Shown here: positions 1 through 9,186 of the stretch, one piece after another
Numbering within the stretch: the stretch's first letter is position 1
Layout: each line of letters begins with the position of its first letter
From: Macrotis lagotis
Lineage: Eukaryota > Chordata > Mammalia > Peramelemorphia > Peramelidae
Direction: 5' to 3'
Length of the DNA stretch: 64,000 nt
NCBI RefSeq assembly: GCF_037893015.1
Contig: NC_133660.1
Span: 164,173,728 to 164,237,727, forward strand
The notes under the pieces: generated by a model
What the model saw: the letters and a program-made list of their open reading frames with translations, nothing else
What the model was told of the DNA's origin: nothing
Databases searched by the model: none
Made by a program: the position numbers and the translations under genes

Positions 1-470
1 TTGGGACACCAAAGATCTGTTTGAAAAAACAAACACAAAATAGGGTCCAGCTGTCTGGTCTGGGTTAGAAGGCTCACATTTAAAAATAAAAATGTTCCTA
101 TATGTTTTCCAACTGTTCCCACTTTATAATGTGCTTGTAAAATCAACCCATGCAATCAATTAATCAGGGTAGTTCACCAGTCAGTTTCAAAATAATGAAT
201 CAATAGATGGAAGATAGGAGGCATCTGACCTCTAAACAGTGAAATCGCAGTATGATATAAATGTTACCGATTCTGGGCTTTTTCCAAAGATGGAGATAGT
301 TCTCTGAATTCCTTCCTGAATTACAAGAGGTCTAGATTGCCCCACAATGTTCTTTTCATTCATAAATATTATTATTATTGTTGTTTTGATTTATTGAGTG
401 CTGACAGTCTCCTTGGTTCCCTATAAAACCTAGAGTAAATTACCATCTCTCTGTCTAATTAATATATTAT
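1..470. other. No recognisable feature
   Basis: AT-rich unique-looking sequence. I see no repeat head or tail, no long frame and no RNA gene. Confidence 0.4.
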
Positions 471-475
471 TAATT

Positions 476-585
476 TATAGGATCATAGTTTTTAGACCCG
501 GAAGGGATTTTAGAGATTACTGAGTCCAAATTCCTCATTTTCCAGATGAGTAAAGAGAGACCCAGAGAATCTGAAGTTTCTATGC
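476..585 (-). repeat. Old MIR-type SINE tail fragment
   Basis: The motif ggatcatag...ccggaagggattttagagat followed by attttccagatgag recurs across the window, for example near 17410, 25815, 41015, 54470 and 60750. It matches the 3' half of an ancient CORE-SINE/MIR-like family. The family name is from memory. Confidence 0.5.
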
Positions 586-627
586 AATCCCTGAGAACAC
601 AGTATTAACCCTAGAAAGACTAAAATT

Positions 628-823
628 TTTTTTTTTGTTGTTTTCAGTTGTGTCTGACTCTTTGTGACCTCATTTGGTGTTTTCTTGGCAGAGATACTGG
701 AGTGGTTTGTAATTTCTTTTTCAAAGTTCATTTTACAAATGAGGAAACTGAGGTTAACAAAGATGTGTGACTTGCCCAGGGTCACACAGTGAGTAAGATG
801 GGTCTTCCTGACTCAGGTCTCCA
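628..823 (-). mobile_element. SINE with RTE-type 3' end
   Basis: On the plus strand it starts with the reversed 3' end (gttgttttcagttgtgtctg, gtgacctcatttgg, ttttcttggcagagatactgg). It then runs through atgaggaaactgagg and tgacttgcccagggtcacac towards a lost tRNA-like head. The same body recurs at 17625, 23447, 26624, 29296, 44283 and 62912. The 3' end resembles RTE/BovB-class LINE tails, which suggests RTE-driven mobilisation. Confidence 0.8.
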
Positions 824-2150
824 AAGAATATAGGACTTTAGTTAAATAAAAGGGATAAAGCACAAGCTCATGGTCTCTTCTCAAGTTCTTTTTGTCATAA
901 TAAATTGGCCTGCTAGGTGGTGTTTTTTTTAATTTAACCACAATAGTGAAAAATCTTTAATCTTCCTATACTCTTCAGTCGGAGTTAGAAGTTGAAACCT
1001 TTATAAACATAAATGCCTTCTGATTTTTTTTAAGAAGACAAGCAACTGATTGCTTCAATTGCTCCACCAAAAAGTTCAGGCATAATCATTGCACAAAAGA
1101 AATTCCTCCAAATGTTCACATTTGATGCCCTCAATCAGGGCAGAGGGCAAAGGGATATGGGCAAAAACCACTCACATCTATTGGTCTATTGGAGAAATCT
1201 GCAGGTTTTGTAAGAGGCTGAAAATTTGATGGAGCAGGAACCTAAGAGCTGAAGTTGCTTATTTCTGCTCCCAGATCTGTTTCTTGACTTGATGGGATGA
1301 TCAAATGAGACCACTATGTAAAGCACTTTGCAAACCTTGAAAACTCAATATAGTCAATGCAAGCTAGCCTCCTTGATGGGGGAGACCTGAGCTCAGACTT
1401 GGCCCCGGGCAGGCATGCTGTTGAGTGGCACAGATTTTGTTGGCCTCACACAGCATCATTGATTGGTTCCCTCCAGGGAAGAGTTGTATTGAAAATAACT
1501 GTCAGCTCTTTTGAAGGAACTTTCCTCCTACCCTATGATTCCCTAAGAAAAGCTATATAAATGACTACCCCTTTTCTGGAGGTTCTGTTTTCAGTGAATT
1601 CACTCTCTTTCCCCTTGGTCCACCAGCAGGAGGAGTGGGGAATGAGCCCATTCCTCCAGCTGCAGCAGTACCCATGAAGGCATGGCAGCTATTCCACTGA
1701 GTGTCTTGTTTTCCCTTCTGCCTTTTTTGTTTCCTTCCTGAGTAGAGGTCAGAGAGGAGCAATCCAGAGGAAACTGATATTTCCAACCTTGCTGAGTTTG
1801 AGTACCTGGTCAATACAGGTTCTCAAATATGTGTCAAGACAATTATCAGAGAGCAAGCCAGAGGAGAATGGAAACAGATCTGTTGGGACCATAAGTGGAG
1901 TTGAGCACAATGGATTTTTATAGGTCCCTTATCCCAGCCAAATGAAACCAGGCATTGGGGGAGAAATGAGGAGCCTGGACTCAAGTGCATTTGATTCAGT
2001 TCAGGGAGAAAACACCCAGGTAATTGGCAACTCATTGATATTTCCCTTCTCTTATTGATGGTCTGACTTTGGCAAGGTGACTTGGAATTTGATGGGGAGG
2101 CTACTGAGGTGAGTCTGGCCAGTTAGTATTCATTTGGTGGTCCTTCCTTA
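824..2150. other. Mostly unique sequence
   Basis: There is a short MIR-like 3' end at about 1294-1350 (gatcaaatgagacc ... aaagcactttgcaaacctt, plus sense). Nothing else is recognised. Short open frames at 1357-1560 and 1565-1813 have no recognisable domain or repeat relationship and I do not call them genes. Confidence 0.4.
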
Positions 2151-2231
2151 CTCAAATCACTGGAAGTCCAGTGAGACAATAATAATAACAAACTTTGTAA
2201 ACCTCAGAATGTTATAAGAAAGATAGCTATT

Positions 2232-3102
2232 TTACTCAGCAAAACTGAACATCTTTCAGGGGAAAAGATGGACATTCAATGAAATAGGGGACTTTCAAGT
2301 TTTCCTGTTGAAATGACCAGAACTGAATAGAAAGTTTGATTTTTCAAGTACAGGACTCAGGTGAAGCACAGAGAGGGTGTTTAGGAAGGGAAAATTATGA
2401 GGGACTTAATGATACTGAACTTCATGCATCCCTGCATGGGAAGATGATACTGATAACTCATGAACTTTCTCATTTATTAAGGCAGTTGGAAGGAGCATAT
2501 ATAGACAAGGCATAGGAGGGAGCTGAATATAATGGTATAATATAAAGATGGAACCAGTGGGTGAAAAAGGAATGTACTGGGAGAAAGGGAAAGGTGAGGT
2601 AGAATGGGTTAAGATATTTTATGTAAAAGAGTCAATAAAAAACTTGCAATGGAGTTGAAGGGGGGAAGGTGAGGGGGGGAATAAGTGAGCCTTCATTCTC
2701 ATGGGAAATGGCTCAGAGAGAAAAACAGCAAACATGCTCAATAGATATAAAAATCCATTTTACCCTAGAAGGAAAAGGAGAGGAAAGGGATGGGAGAAAG
2801 GGGGCAGGGGAGGGGAGGGAGGGTGTAGGTGATAGAAGAGAGGAAAGAGAAAGGGAGAGGATAGTCAGATACAACACACTTTTAAGGAAGGACAGGGTAA
2901 AAGGAGAGAGAAAATAGAATAAATTGGAGTAGGGAATAATAGAATGGATGGAAATACAGCTAGCAATAGCAACTGTGGGAAAAAAATATTTAAGCAAGTT
3001 CTCAGATGGACTTAGGATAAAGAATATGATTCATCCCAGAGACAAAGTTGATGGTATCTGTACACAAACTGAAGTATTTTTAATCTGTCTCACTTTAATA
3101 TT
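2232..3102 (+). mobile_element. Outer HAL1-like LINE, 5'-truncated (first part)
   Basis: It begins inside the ORF1 C-terminus: the frame from 2234 reads YSAKLNIFQGKRWTF and then FQVFLLK-stop. This matches the ORF1 end of the inner copy (IFQ versus LFQ, FQVFLLK versus FQMFLLEWP). The ORF1 end is followed by a 3' untranslated region with purine-rich GGGA runs (about 2660-2880) and no reverse-transcriptase frame. It is interrupted at 3102 by a minus-strand relative and resumes at 6257-6337 with an A tail. It is flanked by the 13-base duplication aaagatagctatt. An L1 lineage with ORF1 only is what is known as HAL1. Confidence 0.75.
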
Positions 3103-3280
3103 ACTTTTTAAATATTTATTTATTCTTTTTTGTACAAATAATGCTTTTATACATTAATAAAATATTCTTGTTTAAGAGTAAACAGAATACCCCTCCCCCC
3201 ACAAAATATAGACTCGCTTGAGCGATAAAGGGGGGAGAGAAAAAAATTAAAATAAAAAAATAATAGTAATAATTGTAGGT

Positions 3281-3451
3281 ATGGCCAGGTGGCACAATGG
3301 ACAGAGCACCAGCCCTGGAGCCAGGAGCACCCGAGCCCATATCCGGCCCCATAGAACCAACAATCACCCAGCCATGTGACATGCAAGCCACCCCAACCCC
3401 ACTGCCTTGCAAAAACCAAAAAAAGGGAAAAAAAGACCCAAAATAAAATAA
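3281..3451 (+). mobile_element. tRNA-headed marsupial SINE (first of a serial pair)
   Basis: The head is gtatggccaggtggcacaat, then gagcaccagccctggagcc, and it ends in ccttgcaaaaacc plus an A-rich tail. It is flanked by aatagtaataattgtagg (3263-3280) and aatagtaataatagtagg (3452-3469), a 17/18 target duplication. It lies in the inner HAL1 3' region. Confidence 0.8.
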
Positions 3452-3469
3452 AATAGTAATAATAGTAGG

Positions 3470-3625
3470 GGTGGCTGGGTGGTGAACAGAGCATTGGCCC
3501 TTGAGCCAGGAGCATCTGGGTCCAAATCTGGCCTCAGACACCCAACGATCACCCTGCTATGTGGCCCCAGGCAGGCCACCCAGCCCCATTTGCCCTGCAC
3601 CCCCCCAAATAATAATAATAATAAA
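3470..3625 (+). mobile_element. tRNA-headed SINE (second of a serial pair)
   Basis: It reads ggtggctgggtggtgaacag ... gagcattggcccttgagccagg ... ccatttgccctgcaccc and ends in an (AAT)n tail. It directly abuts the duplication of the previous SINE, so it inserted at or beside the same site. It is more GC-rich than the other copies. Confidence 0.75.
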
Positions 3626-3815
3626 TGTGCTTCAGTCTTTGTTCCAACACCAACAACTCTGCTGCAGGTGGATCACATTCTTTATGGTAAGTCCATCACA
3701 AAAGTTACTTCCATATTTTTCCACCGTTGCCATTGCTGATCACAATTCCCTCCTTTCGTATTTCACCACTACCATGTACTATATTTTCTCTCTCCTTTCA
3801 CTCTGACTCTTCTGT

Positions 3816-3966
3816 AGGGTATCTGAGTGGCACAGCAGACAGATCACTGGCCCTGGGGCCAAGAAGCCCTGAGCCCCCATACCACCCCTTAGGCCCAGCA
3901 TCCACCTGGCCCTATGGTCCCTGACAGGCCATCCAATCCCAGCCCCTTGCAAGAAGTAAAAAGGAA
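3816..3966 (+). mobile_element. tRNA-headed SINE in the inner HAL1
   Basis: It reads gggtatctgagtggcacagcag ... gatcactggccctggggcc ... ccccttgcaagaag. This is a diverged copy, in the opposite sense to the host element. Confidence 0.7.
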
Positions 3967-4507
3967 AATGTGTTATATCTGACCACTCTCCCCCCATGGT
4001 CCATCCTCTCCTCCATCACTGACATCCCCCCTTCCCCCTGTCCCCTCTCTCCTTCTTACTACAGATGTCTATACCCCATTGAGTATATATGCTGTTTCCT
4101 CTCCTAGCCATCTCTGATGAGAATGAAGATTCCCTCATTCCCCCCTGCCTCCCCCCTTCCATATCATTGCAATAGCTCATTGTAATAAAGAAAAATCTTA
4201 TTATATGAAATATCTTGGCCTATCCCCCCCTTTTCTTTCTCCCATTAAATTTCCCTTTTTTCTATTGACTCCATTTTTACACCATATTTTATCTTCGAAT
4301 TCAGCTTTCTCCTGTGCTTCATCTATAAAAGCTCCCTCTACCTGCTCTATTAACTGAGAAAGTTCATATGAGTATTATCAGTGTCATTTTTTTCTATGCA
4401 GGAATACATGCAGTTCATCATCATTAAGTCCCTCATATTTTCCCCTTCTCCTCTAATCTCCATGTTTCACCTGAATCCTGTATCTGAAGATCAAGCCTTG
4501 TCTTCAG

Positions 4508-5547
4508 CTATGGCCATTCCAAAAGGAACATTTGAAATTCCCCTGGTTCATTGAAAGTCCATCTTTTTCCCTGGAAGAGGACATTCAGCCTTGCTGGGTA
4601 GTTGATTCTTGGCTGCATTCTAAGCTCTTTTGCCTTCCGGTATATTGTATTCCAAGCCCTACAAGCTTCCAATGTAGTTGCTGCTAAGTCCTGTGTGATC
4701 CTGACTGCAGCTCCATGGTATTTGAACGGTGTCCTTCTGGCTGCTTGTAATATTTTCTCTTTAACTTGGGAATTCTGGAATTTGGCTATAATATTCCTAG
4801 GGGTTGGTTTTTTGGGATCTCTTTCTCGGGGGGATCAGTGGATTCTCTCCATTTCTATTTTACCCTCTGCTTCTAGAATATCAGGGCAATTTTGCCGTAG
4901 TAATTCTTTGAAAATGATGTCAAGGCTCTTTTCCTGATCATGACTTTCAGGTATTCCAATAATTTTTAAATTATCTTTTCTAAGTCTGTTTTCCATATCA
5001 GTTGTTTTGTCAGTGAAATGTTTCACATTTTCTTCTAATTTTTCATTTTTTTGGTTTTGAAGTAATGAATCCTGGTTTCTTATAAATTCATCAATCTCCC
5101 TGAGTTCTATTCTTTGTCTGAAGGATTTGTTTTCCTCAGAGAGCTTTCTTATCTCCTTTTCCATCTGGCCAATTCTGCTTTTTAAAGCATTCTTCTCGTC
5201 AATAACTTTTTGAACTGTTTTATCCATTTGACCTAAGCTGTTTTTTAGCATGCTATTTTCTTCAGCATTTTTTTTGGATTTCCCTGACTAAGCTGCTGAC
5301 TTCATTTTCATGTTTTTCTTGCATCTCTCTCATTTCTTTTCCCAGTTTTTCTTCTAAATCCCTCATTTGATTTTCAAAGTCTTTTTTGAGCTCTGTCATA
5401 ACCTGATCCCAATTTCTGTTTTTCTTGGAGTCTTTAGATGCAGGAACTTGTGTTTCCTCATCTTCAGATTGAGTATATTGATCCTTCTTGGGATCATAGA
5501 TAATGTATTTCTCAATGGTGTTCCTCTTTTTTTCTCTGCTTGCTCAT
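4508..5547 (-). pseudogene. Broken L1-type ORF1 (RNA-binding chaperone) of the inner HAL1
   Basis: L1 ORF1p is a trimeric coiled-coil RNA chaperone that coats LINE RNA. Here the likely start is the ATG at 5547-5545 (MSKQRK). The basic/acidic N-terminus is followed by a long heptad coiled coil (about 5400-5000), an RRM-like segment (ENRLRKDNLKIIGIPE, about 4995-4945) and the C-terminal domain (for example RITQDLAATTLEA, AWNTIYRKAKELRMQPRIN), ending at the TAG 4510-4508. The frame is broken in three places: an extra base soon after the start (about 5530), a shift in an A run near 5268, and an in-frame TGA at 4837-4835 after MERIH. The 138-codon stretch 5251-4835 is the longest intact piece. The product is not functional. 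Confidence 0.85.
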
Positions 5548-6242
5548 TTTCCCAGCCTAAGCCTGTTTTGGGGGTGCTTCCTGAGCTTTTGGGACACTCC
5601 CTCAAGGGTCTCAGTGTGTAAGTCTCTGTCCTCCCTCCTGGTCTGTGAATGACCATATGTGCCTCTGCCACAGGGCTGAGGTGGGGGGGGGGGGAGGCTG
5701 CTGTTCTATGGGGGGGCCTAGACTGGGATCAGGATCTGAATGTGGTCAGAGCCCCAGAGTCATGTTCCAGGGGTAGAGGACAGATCTCTGCAGTCTCTCT
5801 CTCTCCACTCCCCCTCCCTTGGTTCAATGGGCTCATGCCCTGGAGGCTCCTGCTTACCAGCTCCACCTGCTTCTGTTACTGGATCTGGGCTGCTGAAAGA
5901 CCAAACTGCTGGCTGTGTGCCCTGAGGGCTGGACTTCACCCTCTCACTCTGGCAGACATCCCTGCTGTTCCCCCAATTTGTGCCCGGTGCTCCCCAGGGG
6001 TGTAGGTCTCCGGGAGGCTGAAGTTCTTTTGCTCTGGCGGGCCACCCCTCTGGCAGGCCGCCCCTCCGACCCCGGGGAGCAGAACCTTTCTGCTCTTTTC
6101 CAGGTTACCTTGAGTAGGAGGACTGCCTCACTGGGTTCCTCTGTGGGTTCTGTCTCTCAAAAGTTTAGTTAGAGTCCTTAGTTTCGAAGTTTTATGCGAG
6201 AGCACCTAAGAGATGTTCCTCTCTTGTTGCAATCTTGGCTCC
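5548..6242 (-). promoter_or_regulatory. HAL1/L1 5' untranslated leader, probable internal promoter
   Basis: This GC-rich segment with CpGs (about 6035-6085 on the plus strand, ggcgggccacc, ggccgcccctccgacc) contrasts with the AT-rich surroundings. L1-class 5' leaders carry internal pol II promoters, so a former promoter is inferred. It contains a 13-base G run at about 5682-5694. Open frames on the plus strand here (for example 5649-6005) have no known counterpart. Confidence 0.55.
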
Positions 6243-6256
6243 CTCACATTAATATT

Positions 6257-6337
6257 CTTGCTGGGGAGGGGATAATGTTTACTTTTGCAATAAGACTATT
6301 GTAGTAATGTGAAGATAAATAAGCTTTTTTTAAAAAA
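6257..6337 (+). mobile_element. Outer HAL1-like LINE, 3' end with A tail
   Basis: cttgctggggaggggataatgtttac...gtagtaatgtgaag aligns with the inner copy read on the minus strand (gggggaggggtattctgtttac...attaatgt). It ends in aaaaaaaaa directly before the 13-base duplication. It completes the element that starts at 2232. Confidence 0.72.
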
Positions 6338-6470
6338 AAAGATAGCTATTATCTCATTTTGTCTTCATAACAGCCTTATCTCAATTTTACTTAGTGTGTA
6401 CTCAGTTCTTCCTGATTCTAGGTCTTCTGCTCTATCTATTGCATCATCTAGCTGCCTAGGTGGAAGGTGA

Positions 6471-6949
6471 ATTCCACAAAAGCTTGCTTCTTGGAAAAGA
6501 GCACCATGATCAGGGAGAGTATCTGTTAGAGGGGAGGGTTAAAGAAAGGCAGAGCCATGGTCCAGGCTGGTCAGCAAATCTGGACCTCATGAGTGAGCCT
6601 GACCATACACATGGGGAATGAATATGAAACATCACTTCAGTAGTTCCACTACATATCTTTACCTTCTGAGCAAAGGATAATGAGTATTATGGGCTATGAA
6701 ATGTGTTATGTTTCTATATTTCTTCATGTGTACTTTTGATGGCTTTGGCATCTTAAGCATTTTTTATGGGGGGGGGGGGTAATAAGTCATTGCCCTGTGG
6801 CTGATATTTCACTGAGCACCTCCCAGAGAGGATGAATCCAAATCCATGAAAACATGGAACTTCTATAAGAGGGAGGGACTATGATTCACATGAGTAAAAA
6901 ACCTTTAGGAATGGGAAACTACATGGTCTAAACATGTTTGTGTGTGTCT
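6471..6949. other. No recognisable feature apart from a G run
   Basis: Unique-looking sequence with a G homopolymer at about 6769-6778. I see no gene or repeat. Confidence 0.35.
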
Positions 6950-7116
6950 GGATCCCTTTGGCAGTCTGATGAAACCTATAATGTGCTTCTCAGAATCATG
7001 TTTTTAAATGCATAAAATAAAATATGTTGGATAACAAAGGGAATTAATTATATTGAAATAGTTATCAAAATATTTTTAAAAAAGAAACTCATGGACCCCA
7101 AGTTAAGAACTCCTTA
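6950..7116 (-). mobile_element. hAT-type MITE remnant
   Basis: The sequence ctttggcagtctgatgaaac, tttttaaatgcataaaataa, ataacaaagg and cccaagttaagaactcc matches an old non-autonomous hAT (Charlie-group) element, read backwards. A second copy lies at 24270-24400. The inverted-repeat ends are eroded. Confidence 0.6.
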
Positions 7117-7235
7117 TACAGTAGAAAAAACACTGTATTGGGAATCAAAGGATCTTAAAGGATGTTGTTTACCAAGAATGTGACCTTGGGCAAGTCATTA
7201 CTTCCCTTGGACTTAAATTTCCTAATCTTAAAAAA
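7117..7235 (+). repeat. MIR-type SINE
   Basis: The CORE-type text gtgaccttgggcaagtcatta...cctaatctt is followed by an A run. The 3' part may continue at 7565-7700 beyond the L1 tail. Confidence 0.55.
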
Positions 7236-7239
7236 AAAT

Positions 7240-7560
7240 TAGAGTATGATTGGGTGCATAGTAAAGTGAACAGAAACAGGGGGACAGTTGAGATGAAGAG
7301 AACAACATTATAGCCTTTAAAAACTACTTTGGAAGACTTAAGAGTTTTATAAATTCACTCATGATTCAAAAGGACCAAAGATGAAGCATATTATTTGCCT
7401 TCTAATACAGAAGGAATGGATTCAAGATGTTGAATGAGGCATTTGTTTTTGAGCTAGTGAATACCTCACCGTGTATTTGTTACATGGATTTGTTTGTGTT
7501 GATGGGTAGAAGGAGATGGAAGGGAAAGAAAATGAATGCTTGTTAATTTTTTAAATCAAA
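7240..7560 (+). mobile_element. L1 3' end fragment
   Basis: The region resembles the 3' ends at 45150 and 55850: a stretch near a former ORF2 end, then gaatgaggcatttgtttttg and gtgtatttgttacatgg, a purine-rich run, and gtaattttttaaatc-like tail text. It is 5'-truncated. Confidence 0.6.
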
Positions 7561-7564
7561 ATTT

Positions 7565-7700
7565 AATAAGTTTTTTAAAAGGATCATAAAGTTCACCTAA
7601 TTCATTTCTCATTTTACAGTAGAGGAAACTACAAACAAAGTGAGACGGTTGAACTAAATAATTTGTATTCCTTCCAGTCCTAAATCTATGATCCTATAAA
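7565..7700 (+). repeat. Old MIR-type tail
   Basis: cattttacagtagaggaaac and ccttccagtcctaaatctatgatcctat are common 3'-end motifs of ancient SINEs. Confidence 0.45.
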
Positions 7701-8091
7701 TTGTGATGATTAAGATTATACACACATGCTGAATTGACTTAAAACAAGGTCAAATGAACTTGAAATCTCTGGAAGAACCTTGCTAAGATTCCTTGAAGCA
7801 TTTTTATAGAGATAAAATAAAGCTCCATTTTAAAGCTTGTTTTTTTGAACATGAGAATAACGTTCACTTTATGAGTATTCTATGTTCTAGTGAGAGAAGT
7901 GTGTGGATATAACTATTTTATCTTTATTTGTATAATAATTGGGGAGAAGACTTAGTACTCTAAAAGGGAAAAATGAGCTCCACATTAACATAATCAATGT
8001 GTGTTCAAAATTTTATCTCATGTACTGACACATGGATCCTGAATTCTCAAAGGTCTAAAACTTAAGAATCAAAATTAGTATCCAGCCTTTC
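7701..8091. other. No recognisable feature
   Basis: AT-rich unique-looking sequence. Nothing recognised. Confidence 0.35.
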
Positions 8092-8800
8092 CCCTTGTCC
8101 AATCCATTCACCATCCTGCCGCCATATTCCTATATGCAGTTCTGTTCATGGCACTATCCTCCTCAAGAAGCTTCAATGGGGCAGTTAGGTGGTGCTGTGT
8201 CTAGAGTACTGGTGCTGGAGTCAAGAGGACCTGAGTTCAAATACAGCCTCAGACACTTGATACTTACTTAGCTGTGTAACCTTGGACAAGTCATTTAACC
8301 CCATTGCCTTGCCAAAAAAAAAAAAAAGAAGAAGAAGAAGAAGCTTCAGTGGTTCCTTATGGCCTCTGGCATAAAACTAAAACTCTTCTGCTTGGTAATT
8401 AAACTTTTTCATAGTCTCATCCAAGTTGATAACATTACTCCTAACCATATACTCAACATACTGGCAAGACTGGTCAACTTGCAACTACCTTCCAGCTCCC
8501 ATCTCTTTGCCTTTGCCTAGACTGAAATGTTTTCATTCTTCACCTATGCTTCTTGGAACTCCTGGCTTCCTTGGAGGTTCAGATTAACTATTACCTTCTC
8601 TCCTAGACCCTCCATTGTTAGTATTTCCACTCCCACTGACACCAAAAACACCTTCTGGTATGCCCTTATCTGTGTATATTTTCTGTCTCCCCCTCCTCCC
8701 AGGTAGAATCTAGGCTTCTCATGAGCAGGAGTTATTTCATTTGCTTTTTTGGTCTTGGTGCTCAGCATGGTGTTTGGACGTAACTGTGATTGACTGATAT
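8092..8800 (+). repeat. L2-type LINE 3' end, split by a SINE
   Basis: Text such as cttccagctcccatctctttgcc, ttggaactcctggcttcc, atgcccttatctgtgtat, ctaggcttctcatgagcagg and gtgctcagcatggtg corresponds to the decayed ORF2/3' end of ancient L2. The SINE at 8180-8337 interrupts it. Confidence 0.6.
8180..8337 (+). mobile_element. tRNA-headed SINE with target-site duplication
   Basis: gcagttaggtggtgctgtg...gacctgagttcaaat...cattgccttgcc is followed by an A tail and (GAA)n. It is flanked by aagaagcttcaatgg (8165-8179) and aagaagcttcagtgg (8338-8352). It inserted into the L2 fragment. Confidence 0.88.
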
Positions 8801-8874
8801 AGGAAGCAGTCCCTCAGTAAGACTCTCCCTCTTCCACTGCAGACCAACCCTTATATGCAGCTTATACTCTTAAA

Positions 8875-8975
8875 AAGTTCTCTAAGGCATCAAGAAAAGA
8901 TGTAACTTTCCTAGGGTCATACAAGTAGTATCTGGACATGGCAGACCTTGAACCCAAGTCTATCTGACTGAGACT
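8875..8975 (-). repeat. MIR-type tail
   Basis: cctagggtcatacaagtag ... ccttgaacccaagtctatctgactg is the reverse of the CORE-SINE/MIR body. Confidence 0.5.
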
Positions 8976-8990
8976 AGCACTCTCTCTCTG

Positions 8991-9069
<79 letters not shown>
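8976..9069. repeat. (CT)n microsatellite
   Basis: About 90 bases of nearly pure CT dinucleotide with a gtct and a tcct interruption near the left end. It is likely polymorphic. The frame through it on the minus strand (an RE repeat) is an artefact. Confidence 0.95.
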
Positions 9070-9071
<2 letters not shown>

Positions 9072-9137
9072 AAGTTGCTTATTGACATCAATTGAATTGA
9101 ATTGCTTCTGGGCAAATTTATTTTGAAAAGAGCTTTT

Positions 9138-9186
9138 AGCTCTTTTCTTTTCTTTCTTTCTTTCTTTTTCTTTTTTCTTTTTTTTT
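9138..9186. repeat. (TTTC)n/poly-pyrimidine tract
   Basis: ctcttttcttttctttctttctttc... then a T run: an imperfect tetranucleotide repeat. Confidence 0.9.

Larger units (their letters stand above)
3103..6242 (-). mobile_element. Inner HAL1-like LINE, 5'-complete, minus strand
   Basis: On the minus strand it starts at 6242 with ggagccaagattgcaac, typical of an L1 5' end. It runs through a GC-rich leader (6242-5548), a damaged ORF1 (5547-4508) and a 3' untranslated region homologous to the outer copy. It ends at 3103 in a weak A-rich tail. No endonuclease or reverse-transcriptase frame follows ORF1. Without its three SINE insertions the length is about 2.7 kb, near the roughly 2.5 kb known for eutherian HAL1. 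It is flanked by ctcactttaatatt (3089-3102) and ctcacattaatatt (6243-6256), a 14-base duplication with one mismatch. Confidence 0.78.
2155..6470 (-). repeat. MIR-type SINE host, split by the HAL1 composite
   Basis: 2165-2231 ends in gaaagatagctatt, and 6338-6470 resumes with aaagatagctattatctcattttgtc and ends with a ...gctctatctattgcatcatctagctgcc head. Read together they form a minus-sense MIR/CORE-SINE-like copy, interrupted at a 13-base repeat (2219-2231 and 6338-6350). The insert, 2232-6337, is described separately. Confidence 0.6.

Noticed and set aside
3116..3600. Overlapping minus frames of 78 to 141 codons
   Set aside because: They are antisense reads through two SINEs and their A-rich tails.
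5649..6172. Plus-strand frames of 61 to 118 codons
   Set aside because: They run antisense through the GC-rich HAL1 leader. No known domain, and stop-poor because of composition.
3103..6242. Complete L1 with ORF2
   Set aside because: After the ORF1 stop at 4508 the minus strand has only untranslated sequence homologous to the outer copy. No endonuclease or reverse-transcriptase text.
2232..6337. 5' inversion (twin priming) of a single L1-type insertion
   Set aside because: Considered because the two parts are inverted, but a separate 14-base duplication bounds the inner part and both copies contain the same 3' region, so two insertions explain it better.
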